DNA of 64,000 nt from an uncultured Acetatifactor sp. Its GTDB lineage: Bacteria > Bacillota > Clostridia > Lachnospirales > Lachnospiraceae. Every line of letters begins with the position of its first letter. Positions within the stretch are counted from its first letter, which is position 1. Both the position numbers and the translations under genes were made by a program. Below the pieces are notes generated by a model. It saw only the letters and a program-made list of their open reading frames with translations, searched no databases and was not told the DNA's origin. Positions 48,156-56,282 of the stretch are shown one piece after another. Location of the stretch: the NCBI GenBank assembly GCA_910586215.1, contig CAJUGH010000009.1:62001-126000 (forward strand), written 5' to 3'.

Positions 48156-49631
48156 ATGAGAATACTGATGTTTGACATTGACACCCTGCGGGCAGACCAT
48201 ATGGGATGCTATGGCTATGGCAGGGACACCACGCCGGTAATGGATCAGGTGGCCAGGGAGGGGGTCCGTTTTGATGACTACTATTGTCCCAATGCACCGT
48301 GCCTGCCCTCCCGCGCCTCCATGATCAGCGGCCAGTATGGGATACACAACGGAATCGTGGGGCATGGTGGCACTGCGGCAGACATGCGGCTCCAGGGCAG
48401 CACCAGGAGTTTCACCGATGATATGTCAGAAAATGGCCTTTTCATGCAGTTTCGGCGGGCAGGGATGCGCACGGTATCCTTTTCCACCTTCGCAGAGAGG
48501 CACAGTGCCTGGTGGTTCAATGCAGGCTTTCATGAGTGCTACAATGTGGGACGCCGGGGCGGCGAGTCCGCCGAGATGGTGACGCCCCATGTGCTGGAAT
48601 GGCTGGAGAAGAACGGGGAACAGGATAACTGGATGATGCATGTACATTTCTGGGATCCCCATACCCCCTACAGGACACCGGCAGATTACAGATGTCCCCT
48701 GGAGGGCACGCCCCTTCCCGATGACTGGATCACGGAGGAGATCTTCGAAGAACATTTGCGTCATATCGGGCCCCATGGTACCAATGAGATCAATATGTGG
48801 AACGATGACCATTATGCGGCCTGGCCCAAACACCCTGGCAGGCTGGATACCCTGGCAGAGGCAAAGGATTTTCTGAACCAGTATGACTACGGGGTACGCT
48901 ATACGGATGACAATATTGGAAGGATCCTGGGATGGCTGAGGGATCATGAACTCTATGATGATGACCTGGCGGTGATCATCACGGCAGACCATGGGGAGGA
49001 TCTGGGAGAATTCGGGGTCTATGCGGAACACGGCATGGCAGATGAGCCTGTGTGCCGGATTCCCCTAATCATCCGGTGGCCGGGTATGCAGAAGGGGGCA
49101 GTGGTAAAAGGCTTCTATGACAACACGGATCTGACCCCTACCATCCAGGAACTGCTGGGCGTGCCGAAGATGGATCCCCGGCGGTACCGCTATGACGGGG
49201 TTTCCTTTGCAGCGGCTCTGCGGGAAGGTACAGGTACCGGGAAGCCATACGCCGTGCTGACCCAGTGTGCCCATGTGTGCCAGCGCAGCGTGCGGTTCGG
49301 GGATTATATCTATATCCGCACGGTACATGGGGGATACCATCTGCTGCCGGATGAGATGCTGTTTGATATCCGGAAGGATCCCCATGAACAGCACAATCTG
49401 GCGCCAGAGAGACCGGAACTGTGTGCCCAGGGGGCGAAGATGATCCTGGATTGGAATGATGCCATGATGAAGACATCCCGCTTCGATGTGGATCCCATGT
49501 GGACCGTGATGCGGGAGGGCGGCCCGGAGCACTGCAGGGGACAACTGCCAGCCTACATCCAGCGCCTTGCGGGCACGCCCCGGGAATACGGAATAAAGCT
49601 TCTCAGAGAAAAGTATGGGGAAGAGTGGTAG
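48156..49631 (+). CDS. sulfatase (formylglycine-dependent, Cys type)
   Basis: The ATG follows AGGAGGAGATCTGGA. The 491-residue protein has the N-terminal metal Asp residues (MFDIDTLRADHMGCYGYGR), the signature PCLPSRASMISGQ with C49-x-P-x-R (the cysteine to be converted to formylglycine), the histidines in HFWDPHTPYRTPA and the metal site AVIITADHGEDLGEFG. It has no signal peptide, so it would act in the cytoplasm, perhaps on imported sulfated sugars from mucin or glycosaminoglycans. The maturase gene 98 bases downstream supports activation under anaerobic conditions. The exact substrate cannot be named. Confidence 0.92.
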   Translation: MRILMFDIDTLRADHMGCYGYGRDTTPVMDQVAREGVRFDDYYCPNAPCLPSRASMISGQYGIHNGIVGHGGTAADMRLQGSTRSFTDDMSENGLFMQFRRAGMRTVSFSTFAERHSAWWFNAGFHECYNVGRRGGESAEMVTPHVLEWLEKNGEQDNWMMHVHFWDPHTPYRTPADYRCPLEGTPLPDDWITEEIFEEHLRHIGPHGTNEINMWNDDHYAAWPKHPGRLDTLAEAKDFLNQYDYGVRYTDDNIGRILGWLRDHELYDDDLAVIITADHGEDLGEFGVYAEHGMADEPVCRIPLIIRWPGMQKGAVVKGFYDNTDLTPTIQELLGVPKMDPRRYRYDGVSFAAALREGTGTGKPYAVLTQCAHVCQRSVRFGDYIYIRTVHGGYHLLPDEMLFDIRKDPHEQHNLAPERPELCAQGAKMILDWNDAMMKTSRFDVDPMWTVMREGGPEHCRGQLPAYIQRLAGTPREYGIKLLREKYGEEW

Positions 49632-49729
49632 GGATAAAGTAGCAGATAGAAACGGAAACGGGGGCAGCAAAGGGCAGGAAAATGTAGGGAATGGGATCAT
49701 GCGGAATGCTGCGGGAGTGGGAAAGTGAC

Positions 49730-50836
49730 ATGGAATGTATCATGGTGAAACCGGCCTCCGGGCTGTGTAATATGCGGTGCAGGTATTGCTTCTACGCGGA
49801 TGAGATGAACCACAGACAGCAGGCTTCCTACGGGATCATGTCCCAGGAGACGATGGAATGTGTGGTGCGCAAGACCCTGGCCCAGGCGGCCGGAGGCTGT
49901 ACCTTTGCCTTTCAAGGGGGGGAGCCTACCTTGGCAGGGCTGGATTTTTATCGGAAATGGCTGCAGGCAGAAGAAATGTACAATGAAAAGGGGATTCCCA
50001 TTTCTCATGCCCTGCAGACCAATGGTTCCCTGCTGGACCAGGAGTGGTGTGATTTCCTGGCCCGGCACCGTTTCCTGGTGGGCCTGTCTGTGGACGGAAT
50101 CAAGGCTACACACGATGCTTTCCGTAAGGGCGCCCAGAGGGAAGATACCTATTTCCGCACTCTGGAGGCAGCAGGGCGGCTGAACCAGACAGGGGTGCAG
50201 TTCAATGTGCTGACTGTGGTGAACAGCAGGACGGCACCGAAGATCCGCCGGATCTATGAGCAGTACAGGAAGATGGGATTTGCCTGGCAGCAGTACATCG
50301 CCTGCCTGGACCCATTGGGGGAGAAGCAGGGACGGCAGGAATATTCCCTGACACCTGAGTCCTATGGGCAGTTCCTAATAGATCTGTTCGAACTGTGGGA
50401 AATCGATGTGAAGCGGGGGGAACAGCCCTATATCAGACAGTTTGAAAACTATGTGGGTATCCTGCTGGGACAGGAGCCGGAGTCCTGCGAACAGAGGGGA
50501 TACTGCAGCCGCCAGACCGTGGTGGAGGCAGATGGCAGTGTGTATCCTTGTGATTTCTATGTGATGGATTCGTACAGACTGGGGAACCTGGTTACGGACG
50601 ACTGGGGGACCATAGAGGGCAGGAGAAGGGAACTTCAGTTCTCGGAGCATTCCCTGGATCATGCACAGACATGCAGACAGTGCCAGTACTTCCGGATCTG
50701 CCGGGGCGGGTGCCACAGGCACCGGGAACAGCCGGGCACGGCAGAGGGAGAGAACTACTTCTGCCAGTCTTACCGGATGTTCTTCGATGCCTGTCTGCCG
50801 GGGCTTAAGAGGATTGCAGCGTCTTGCGGGCGGTGA
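49730..50836 (+). CDS. anaerobic sulfatase-maturating enzyme (radical SAM, SPASM)
   Basis: I take the ATG at 49730; ATGs at 49691 and 49706 are possible but weaker. The 368-residue protein has the radical-SAM motif CNMRCRYC (C13, C17, C20), GGEPTLAGLDFY, and a C-terminal SPASM region with several cysteines (CEQRGYCSRQ, YPCDFYVMDSYRLGN, CRQCQYFRICRGGC). These enzymes oxidise the active-site Cys of sulfatases to formylglycine. Its only visible client is the adjacent sulfatase. The 3' end overlaps the oppositely oriented DUF89 gene by 32 bases. Confidence 0.93.
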   Translation: MECIMVKPASGLCNMRCRYCFYADEMNHRQQASYGIMSQETMECVVRKTLAQAAGGCTFAFQGGEPTLAGLDFYRKWLQAEEMYNEKGIPISHALQTNGSLLDQEWCDFLARHRFLVGLSVDGIKATHDAFRKGAQREDTYFRTLEAAGRLNQTGVQFNVLTVVNSRTAPKIRRIYEQYRKMGFAWQQYIACLDPLGEKQGRQEYSLTPESYGQFLIDLFELWEIDVKRGEQPYIRQFENYVGILLGQEPESCEQRGYCSRQTVVEADGSVYPCDFYVMDSYRLGNLVTDDWGTIEGRRRELQFSEHSLDHAQTCRQCQYFRICRGGCHRHREQPGTAEGENYFCQSYRMFFDACLPGLKRIAASCGR

Positions 50837-51710
50837 GCATCTTCTCCCGTATCAGGACCGCCGTGAGCCGGGGGATTCCGAATTCCCGGGCAAACATGTC
50901 GCATTTGCACAGGAACAGGTAATAGATATTTTTCCCGCATAGCCGCAGGGTCTCGTAGTTAGCCTGGCCCTTGGATAGAATGATGTCCGCAGACTCCAAT
51001 GCTGTGGCCGCTTCTTCGGACAGGTTAGGAATCCAGGTTCCGGCTATCTGGCTTCCATTGCCGATCACTTTCACCAGATCCGGAAGTCCTATCTGGACAG
51101 CATCCTCCATGGTGGCATCATTCAGCACAGGCCTACCCTTGACCACGACCGTAACCTCCAGCTGGGGGTAGAGCCGCAGGATAGTCTGGATCAGTAGTTT
51201 GTCCATGACAATCTCGCCACAATTGTCCGTGAGGAATACCAGCCTGGCAGCAGCAGACAGATCCTCCCGCAGGGCAGCACAGGTGGCCTGGGGAAAGGTG
51301 ATATAGTCGGCTTCATTGAGAAGCTGGGACAGGCGTTCTTCCTCCACATTCTTCATGGCACCGAAATCAATATAGTTACCAGCGGCGGCGTACTGCAGGG
51401 CCGACAGCAGGGGATCTGGTGCGTCCGCTATCTTCTGGGAGATATTCTCCTCATATCCTAACATGACCTGGTTGAAATACTGTTTTACCTCGGCATATTC
51501 ATCCGTAAGTCCGAACATCTCCCGGCGTATATCATTGATCCGTCTTACGATTACGGGGGAAGCATCCGTCACAGGCGCTTCCAGCAGCAGGCGCAGTACC
51601 CGCCGCATATAAGTCAGCTTTTCTTCCTCAGTGGCATTCTCGGGATATTTCTCCAGATATCTGCCCGCCAGACAGGACAGGCACTCGGGACGCAGTCGCT
51701 CAATTTGCAT
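50805..51710 (-). CDS. DUF89 / ARMT1-like metal-dependent phosphatase
   Basis: The 301-residue protein has the DUF89 pattern: an N-terminal Cys pair (PECLSCLAGRYLEKY), a helical cap and the catalytic region RLVFLTDNCGEIVMDKLLIQ, VVVKGRPVLNDATMEDA and SADIILSKGQANYETL. DUF89 proteins remove phosphate from damaged or unwanted sugar phosphates (damage-control phosphatases) using a divalent metal. No clear operon partner exists; it converges on the maturase gene. Confidence 0.85.
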   Translation of the reverse strand: MQIERLRPECLSCLAGRYLEKYPENATEEEKLTYMRRVLRLLLEAPVTDASPVIVRRINDIRREMFGLTDEYAEVKQYFNQVMLGYEENISQKIADAPDPLLSALQYAAAGNYIDFGAMKNVEEERLSQLLNEADYITFPQATCAALREDLSAAARLVFLTDNCGEIVMDKLLIQTILRLYPQLEVTVVVKGRPVLNDATMEDAVQIGLPDLVKVIGNGSQIAGTWIPNLSEEAATALESADIILSKGQANYETLRLCGKNIYYLFLCKCDMFAREFGIPRLTAVLIREKMLTARKTLQSS

Positions 51711-51822
51711 AGGAATCTACTCCTTGTGGGGCGTGGGTTATGGTTCCGTGAACCATGGTTATTCTATTCAAGGACAGTATACCTGTTTTGAATGCCTGCC
51801 ACAAGTCCTAATTGAAAGAATA

Positions 51823-51949
51823 TTACTGTTCACAGCAACATATACACACAAAATGGGCAAAAACAGCCCATTTTGGCGCATGCAGTCCCTGGTTTTATGT
51901 GCAAAGTTCGCACAAAAACACCTCGCGGTACCATCCCGTAAAAAATAAC
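51823..51949 (-). repeat. repeat family A, copy A5 (inverted)
   Basis: Read on the minus strand this 127-base element begins GTTATTTTTTAC and ends GTGAACAGTAA. It has TGTGC-GAACTTT-GCACA at the position of CACGCT/AGCGTG in A2, and AAAATGGGC-TGTTTT-TGCCCATTTT at the position of AAAACGCC/GGCGTTTT. The core GGTACCGCGAGGTGTTTTT matches A3. It lies between the DUF89 gene and the start region of the contractile tail locus; the rest of this 356-base gap (51711-52066) holds a promoter with SOS-type boxes. Confidence 0.7.
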
Positions 51950-51987
51950 AAAAGAATATTCAGAAAATTAGTTTATAAAAATTTCCG

Positions 51988-52046
51988 TTGCAAAATAAGA
52001 ACAGATGTTCTATAATACAGATATTAAGAATTTAGAACATATGTTT
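51988..52046 (+). promoter_or_regulatory. promoter with two LexA (SOS)-type boxes
   Basis: TTGCAA (51988-51993), a 17-base spacer and TATAAT (52011-52016) form a promoter. The spacer contains GAACAGATGTTC (51999-52010) and a second box GAACATATGTTT (52035-52046) lies downstream. Both match the Gram-positive LexA consensus GAAC-N4-GTTC/T. The transcript would cover the 33-codon gene at 52067. Confidence 0.65.
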
Positions 52047-52066
52047 GTATCACGGGGGATAGGAAT

Positions 52067-52168
52067 ATGGATTACAAAAAGCTTATTATAGAGCTACTTG
52101 ACAAAACAGATGACCGCAGGTTAAGGCTGATCTTATGCTATATCAAGGCACTTCTGGGACTGCATTAG
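52067..52168 (+). CDS. 33-residue SOS-controlled small protein
   Basis: An ATG behind GGGGGATAGGA opens a frame reading MDYKKLIIELLDKTDDRRL, continuing RLILCYIKALLGLH to a TAG. The peptide is predicted to be one or two amphipathic helices. Short proteins beginning (M)DYKKLIIELL are, to my knowledge, often found beside XRE regulators in Clostridia, which supports a real gene. Its end overlaps the end of the leftward repressor gene by four bases, so its transcript may run antisense to the repressor mRNA. Function unknown; a role in lowering repressor levels is a hypothesis. Confidence 0.55.
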   Translation: MDYKKLIIELLDKTDDRRLRLILCYIKALLGLH

Positions 52169-52533
52169 TCCCCATCTCTTTTCATGGAGTCCGCTAGTTT
52201 TTCCAGTACTTTCCACTCGGTTTCATCCAGGCTTGCCAGGGCAGAGAGGAGCCGGCGCCGGAAGGAGTCTTCTTCATCCCTTAGCAGGCCGCCGATAAAG
52301 GTGGCAATCTGTTCATCCGGTGTCTGTTCCTGGAACATCTCCCCGGTACCTTCCCTAAGCCAGCGCTCGTTGACATGGAATTCCCTGCAGATTGAGACAA
52401 TGATGGCATCAATAGGGATATTCCTGCCAGTCTCATAATTGGCAAAGGAATTGCGTTTGACACCGATCCTGTCTGCAAAGTCCTGCTGGGTCAGGTGCAG
52501 GGTTTTTCTGAGTGTTTTCAATCTTTCCTTCAT
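52165..52533 (-). CDS. XRE-family repressor of the contractile tail locus
   Basis: The start at 52533 is favoured because a consensus-like promoter (52563-52591) puts the transcript start near 52556, which excludes an in-frame ATG at 52575. The 122-residue protein has a helix-turn-helix (LTQQDFADRIGVKRNSFANY, ETGRNIPIDA, ICREFHVNERWLREGTGEMF) and a helical C-terminal region, without a peptidase domain. It is divergent from the tail operon and two operator-like sites flank the shared promoter region. It is similar in design to small repressors of PBSX-type elements. Confidence 0.85.
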   Translation of the reverse strand: MKERLKTLRKTLHLTQQDFADRIGVKRNSFANYETGRNIPIDAIIVSICREFHVNERWLREGTGEMFQEQTPDEQIATFIGGLLRDEEDSFRRRLLSALASLDETEWKVLEKLADSMKRDGD

Positions 52534-52562
52534 TGTATTACAGTTCCCTTCCTTTCCATCTA

Positions 52563-52591
52563 AATATACAGACAAAAAAACAGCATGTCAA
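52563..52591 (-). promoter_or_regulatory. promoter of the repressor gene
   Basis: On the minus strand TTGACA (52586-52591), a 17-base spacer and TATATT (52563-52568) form a good sigma-A promoter about 30 bases ahead of the repressor start. Confidence 0.75.
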
Positions 52592-52614
52592 TTCATTTGC
52601 CCTTGAAAAAATAA

Positions 52615-52697
52615 ATGTGCTAAAAACAACAAAATAGGACTTGACAAATGTGTTTATAGCACATATAATAGTCTCAACAGCAACGAACAAATGTTTG
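52615..52697 (+). promoter_or_regulatory. control region of the contractile tail operon: consensus promoter, repressor operators, LexA box
   Basis: TTGACA (52641-52646), 17 bases and TATAAT (52664-52669) form a perfect promoter. Two copies of a site lie in opposite orientation: ATGTGCTAAAAACA (52615-52628) upstream and TGTTTATAGCACAT (52651-52664) within the spacer. CGAACAAATGTTTG (52684-52697), just past the transcription start, matches the LexA consensus GAAC-N4-GTTT. The layout implies control by both the local XRE repressor and the SOS response. Confidence 0.8.
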
Positions 52698-52758
52698 TTT
52701 TCTGCAATATAAAGAGAGGTGGGTGAGGAAACATGTGAAAGCAGGAAAGGAGGCCGGA

Positions 52759-53190
52759 ATGATCAATACAATCATGGAAGCAGTAGGAGAAGCCCTTGAC
52801 GCAGAATTTGGCGAAGGATACGGAATCTGTACGGAGGAAACGGGACAGGGCATAAAGGCACCTTATTTTTCCATCCGGTGCCTGGAATCTGCCAGTGAGC
52901 TATTCCGGGGAAAAAGGTATTACAGAAGCAGCCGGTTCTGCATCCAGTATTTCCCGTTGTCACAGGATGGCAGGAACAGGGAATGCTACAGCGTGCTTGA
53001 CCGGCTGTGTACGTGCCTGGAGCACATCCCTGCCGGCAGCCTGATACGGGGAACCGGGATGAAGGGGAAGATGGCAGGAGGCATCCTGGAATTTTCCGTG
53101 AATTATGACTGCTTTGTCAACAGGACGGAGGAAGAGGAACCGGGAATCGGGGAGATGATGTCCCACACAGGGGTAAAGAAAGGTGATTGA
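52759..53190 (+). CDS. tail terminator-like protein (contractile tail locus)
   Basis: The ATG at 52759 follows AAAGGAGG. The 143-residue protein (VGEALDAEFGEGYGICTEET, APYFSIRCLESASELFRGKR, YYRSSRFCIQYFPLSQDG) matches the small protein that precedes the sheath gene in Clostridia PBSX-like elements, a tail-terminator type family. It is the first gene of the operon; no portal, capsid or terminase gene comes before it. Confidence 0.7.
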   Translation: MINTIMEAVGEALDAEFGEGYGICTEETGQGIKAPYFSIRCLESASELFRGKRYYRSSRFCIQYFPLSQDGRNRECYSVLDRLCTCLEHIPAGSLIRGTGMKGKMAGGILEFSVNYDCFVNRTEEEEPGIGEMMSHTGVKKGD

Positions 53191-53398
53191 ATTGGCAAAA
53201 AGAAAAAATGTGGTATCTGGATCTGTGCCGGAATGTGACCGGCAGGAACCAGGATATACCCGTGGGCAGATCCTTGCATCTGCCCGGTACAGGAACAGGA
53301 AGGACCTGGTGTCTGCCCTGCTGGAAGAAGGCAGGACGTATACCATGGAAGAGGTTGACCGGCAGGTGAACCGATTTATGAAAGGAGAGGTGAAATAA
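53183..53398 (+). CDS. small conserved protein between terminator and sheath genes
   Basis: The frame starts at the GTG at 53183 or, better spaced from AAAGG, the TTG at 53192. About 68-71 residues: a variable N-terminus and a conserved-looking end, YTRGQILASARYRNRKDLVS, ALLEEGRTYTMEEVDRQVNR. Similar short proteins occur at this position in PBSX-like tail modules. Its role is unknown. It ends one base before the sheath start. Confidence 0.6.
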   Translation: MIELAKRKNVVSGSVPECDRQEPGYTRGQILASARYRNRKDLVSALLEEGRTYTMEEVDRQVNRFMKGEVK

Positions 53399-53399
53399 G

Positions 53400-54707
53400 A
53401 TGGCTTTAGGTGGTGGCACATTTGTTACACAGAATAAGAAACTGCCCGGCGCGTATATCAATTTTGTATCGCTGGCCAGGGCATCTGCCGCATTGTTTGG
53501 CAGGGGGATCTGTACTATGCCCCTGGAATTGGACTGGGGAACGGATGAAGAGGTTTTTGAAGTATCCAATGAGGATTTCCGAAAGGACAGCATGAGGCTC
53601 TTCGGCTATGCGGCAGACCATGGGAAGATGAAGGGACTGCATGACCTGTTCCTGCATGCGCGGACCCTGTATGCCTACCGGGTGAACAGCGGTGGACAGA
53701 AGGCGGAGAATACATTTGCAGTTGCCCGGTGCAGCGGTGTCCGTGGCAATGACCTGAAGATTGTCATCCAGGCAAATGTGGATGATGACAGCCTGTATGA
53801 TGTCAGCACTTACCTGGGAACTATGCTGGTGGACAGTCAGACAGTATCCTCTGCCAGTGACCTGGCAGAAAATGCATATGTGAAGTTCAAGCAGGAGGCA
53901 GAACTGGCTGTGACGGCAGCCACACCCCTGTCCGGCGGCACCAATGGGACGGCAGACGGCGCCGCCCACCAGAAGTACCTGGACAAGATCGAGAGCTATT
54001 CCTACAACACGATGGGTGTGGCCGTCACGGAGGATACCATCAAGAAACTGTATGTATCCTTTAACAGGAGGCTGCGGGACGAGATGGGCATCAAGTTCCA
54101 GCTGGTGCTCTACCAGAGTGCGGCAGACTACATGGGAACCATCAGCGTGGAGAACAAGACCCTGGATGAAGGCTGGCCGGAATCTTCCCTTGTATACTGG
54201 GTGACAGGTGCAGAATGTGGCTGTGAGGTAAACCGTTCCTGCCAGAACCAGAGATATGACGGCTCCTTCACGGTTTTTGCGGATTATACCCAGACACAGC
54301 TGGCACAGGGCCTGGACAAAGGACAGTTCCTGCTGCACAGGGTCAATGCGGACATCCGGGTGCTGGAAGATATCAACAGCATGGTGACAACCACGGACAC
54401 GGAAGGGGATATCTTCAAGGACAACCAGGTCATCCGGGTCATAGACCAACTGGGCAATGACGATGCTGCCCTGTTCCAGACCAAGTACCTTGGGGTGGTG
54501 CCCAACAAGGCTTCCGGCAGGACGTCCCTGTGGTCTGACCTGAAGAAACTGCGGGAGGATCTGCAGGCCATCGGTGCCATTGAGAATTTTACGGATGAGG
54601 ACCTGACTGTGGAACAGGGAGACTCAAAGCGATCTGTGGTGGTCACAGGCACCATTGAGGTAGTGAATGCCATGGGCAGGCTCTATATGACCAATGTGGT
54701 GAAATAA
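53400..54707 (+). CDS. xkdK: contractile tail sheath protein (XkdK-like)
   Basis: The 435-residue protein has the sheath pattern (GGGTFVTQNKKLPGAYINFV, SRGN-like turn in GVRGNDLKIVIQAN, DTEGDIFKDNQVIRVIDQLG, and the C-terminal strand SVVVTGTIEVVNAMGRLYMT, which links neighbouring subunits). In PBSX, diffocin and R-type pyocins this protein contracts to push the tube through the target envelope. It is followed by the tube gene, with two hairpins between. Confidence 0.93.
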   Translation: MALGGGTFVTQNKKLPGAYINFVSLARASAALFGRGICTMPLELDWGTDEEVFEVSNEDFRKDSMRLFGYAADHGKMKGLHDLFLHARTLYAYRVNSGGQKAENTFAVARCSGVRGNDLKIVIQANVDDDSLYDVSTYLGTMLVDSQTVSSASDLAENAYVKFKQEAELAVTAATPLSGGTNGTADGAAHQKYLDKIESYSYNTMGVAVTEDTIKKLYVSFNRRLRDEMGIKFQLVLYQSAADYMGTISVENKTLDEGWPESSLVYWVTGAECGCEVNRSCQNQRYDGSFTVFADYTQTQLAQGLDKGQFLLHRVNADIRVLEDINSMVTTTDTEGDIFKDNQVIRVIDQLGNDDAALFQTKYLGVVPNKASGRTSLWSDLKKLREDLQAIGAIENFTDEDLTVEQGDSKRSVVVTGTIEVVNAMGRLYMTNVVK

Positions 54708-54715
54708 AAAGCCGC

Positions 54716-54818
54716 TTCCCGCGGAGGGCGCGGGAAATGCTTCTGCGCACAGCACACAGGACCTGGAACAAATGAGCAACAAGATGGATGGCTCCTTACG
54801 GGCCGTAAGGAGGTATCC
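54716..54818 (+). other. two strong hairpins upstream of the tube gene
   Basis: TTCCCGCG-GAGGG-CGCGGGAA (54716-54736) is directly after the sheath stop. CTCCTTAC-GGGCC-GTAAGGAG (54792-54812), extended by GGAT/ATCC (54786-54818), lies 38 bases before the tube gene. No T-run follows, so mRNA processing or protection of the tube message is more likely than termination. Confidence 0.5.
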
Positions 54819-54855
54819 ACCGTCAACATATTGTAATGAGAAGGAGTGAAAGAGT

Positions 54856-55338
54856 ATGGAGAACAATGTAACCATGAAAGCAATGGATACCATAGCCGCG
54901 AAGCTGGGGGAATGCTTTCTGACCATCGGTACCCACAGGTACAATTTCATGCAGATGATCGACATAGAGGCCAAGGTGGAGAAGACCAAGTCTACGGTTC
55001 CCCGCCTGGGGGCCATCATGGCAGGACATAAGTCCTGCGGTATGGAAGGCACCTTCTCCGGCACCGCACACTATAACCAGTCGGTACTCAGACAGGCATT
55101 GCTGGACTACAAGAACACTGGCAGGGATGTGTATTTTGAGATGCAGATTACCAATGACGACCCCACATCTGAGGCGGGCCGGCAGACAATTATCCTCTAT
55201 GGCTGCAATACGGACGGGGGTGTCCTGGCGAAATTCGATGCGGGTGGGGAGTACCTGGATGAAGAGATCGAAGGAACCTTTGAGGACTTCTCCATGCCGG
55301 AGTCTTTTGCCCAGCTGACAGGGTTCCTTACCAATTAG
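54856..55338 (+). CDS. xkdM: tail tube protein (XkdM-like)
   Basis: The 160-residue protein matches the tube (core) protein of contractile phage tails (MDTIAAKLGECFLTIGTHRY, MQMIDIEAKVEKTKSTVPRL, GMEGTFSGTAHYNQSVLR, EEIEGTFEDFSMPESFAQL). It polymerises inside the sheath. It follows the sheath gene, as in PBSX. The 273-base gap after it (55339-55611) shows no clear gene; a short frame there lacks a ribosome binding site. Confidence 0.9.
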   Translation: MENNVTMKAMDTIAAKLGECFLTIGTHRYNFMQMIDIEAKVEKTKSTVPRLGAIMAGHKSCGMEGTFSGTAHYNQSVLRQALLDYKNTGRDVYFEMQITNDDPTSEAGRQTIILYGCNTDGGVLAKFDAGGEYLDEEIEGTFEDFSMPESFAQLTGFLTN

Positions 55339-55611
55339 CAAGCCATGTGGCAAAATGGAATCCGGTCCGTACACCAGGAAAACCGGAAAAGTTCCTCCTG
55401 CGGGTTCCTGTAAGACCTGTGGGAGGGGATTCCACCATATGGGGGATACTGCTTAAGCGGTGTCTGAAAGGTGGAAAGAAATGGCAGCAGTTCAGACAGG
55501 GTACGGAACTGTTACAAGAAATGTCCGAATAGGGAATGGATGTCCGCAGGAGGACTTATAAACAGTCTTCCTGCAACGGGAAAAAGTGAAAAATACACAG
55601 GGAGGTATCAG

Positions 55612-56043
55612 ATGTCAAAATTCAGCAGATTTATGAAAGAAAATAAAAATGTAAAGCCCAATGAGAGGTATGCGCCCACGGCCACATTACAGGATGAGAA
55701 TGGGAAACCCCTGGAATGGGAGTTCAAGCAGATCAGTTCCAGGGAAAACGAGGCACTGCGGGATGCCTGTACCATGGAAGTACAGGTCAAGGGAAAGCCA
55801 AATCTCTTTAGGCCTAAGGTGAAGACAGCAGAGTATCTGGCGAAGATGATCGTGGCATCCACGGTATATCCGGATCTGTATGATGTAGGGCTGCAGGACA
55901 GCTATGGTGTCAAGACCCCGGAGGAACTGCTGTATGCCCTGGTAGATAATGCAGGGGAATACCAGGAATTCACGGTCTGGATGCAGAAGTTCCAGGGCTT
56001 CACCAAGAGTCTGGATGACAAGGTGGAAGAAGCAAAAAACTGA
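55612..56043 (+). CDS. xkdN: tail assembly chaperone (XkdN-like), short form
   Basis: The ATG at 55612 follows GGGAGGT; an upstream open frame is not likely coding. The 143-residue product has the family pattern (NERYAPTATLQDENGKPLEW, FKQISSRENEALRDACT, FRPKVKTAEYLAKMIVASTV, YPDLYDVGLQDSYGVKTPEE). It ends in A-AAA-AAC followed by TGA, a canonical -1 slippery heptamer, giving the longer form described at 56034. It should bind the tape measure protein before tube assembly. Confidence 0.88.
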   Translation: MSKFSRFMKENKNVKPNERYAPTATLQDENGKPLEWEFKQISSRENEALRDACTMEVQVKGKPNLFRPKVKTAEYLAKMIVASTVYPDLYDVGLQDSYGVKTPEELLYALVDNAGEYQEFTVWMQKFQGFTKSLDDKVEEAKN

Positions 56044-56231
56044 TTGAGGGGGACGATGGTGAGGCAAGTTTTGCCTACTATGCCCTCCATAAGCTGCACA
56101 TCCTGCCCTCTGTCTTCCTTGGAATGGACGAACAGGAAAAGGCTTTCGTGATTGCTGCCATCCAGATCAAGGCAGAGAACGACAAGAAGGAAAAGAAAAG
56201 GGCAGAGAGCAGGGCAAGGAAAAAACATTGA
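56034..56231 (+). other. -1 frameshift extension of the XkdN-like chaperone
   Basis: The heptamer A-AAA-AAC at 56034-56040 lies in the correct phase right before the frame-0 stop. In the -1 frame reading continues LIEGDDGEASFAYYALHKLH, ILPSVFLGMDEQEKAFVIAA, and so on to a TGA at 56229-56231, about 64 residues with a basic, helical end (KKEKKRAESRARKKH). Such extensions are conserved in long-tailed phages, so expression is very likely. Confidence 0.8.
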
Positions 56232-56282
56232 TACAGCACTGTCTGGGAAGGTGGTGCTGTCTGGGAAAGGCAGGTGGTCTAT

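Noticed and set aside
47741..48184. 147-codon minus-strand frame in the gap before the sulfatase
   Set aside because: It overlaps structured element E and the sulfatase start and has no ribosome binding site; the protein looks random.
53406..54449. 347-codon minus-strand frame
   Set aside because: It is antisense to the sheath gene, with no recognisable domain and no ribosome binding site.
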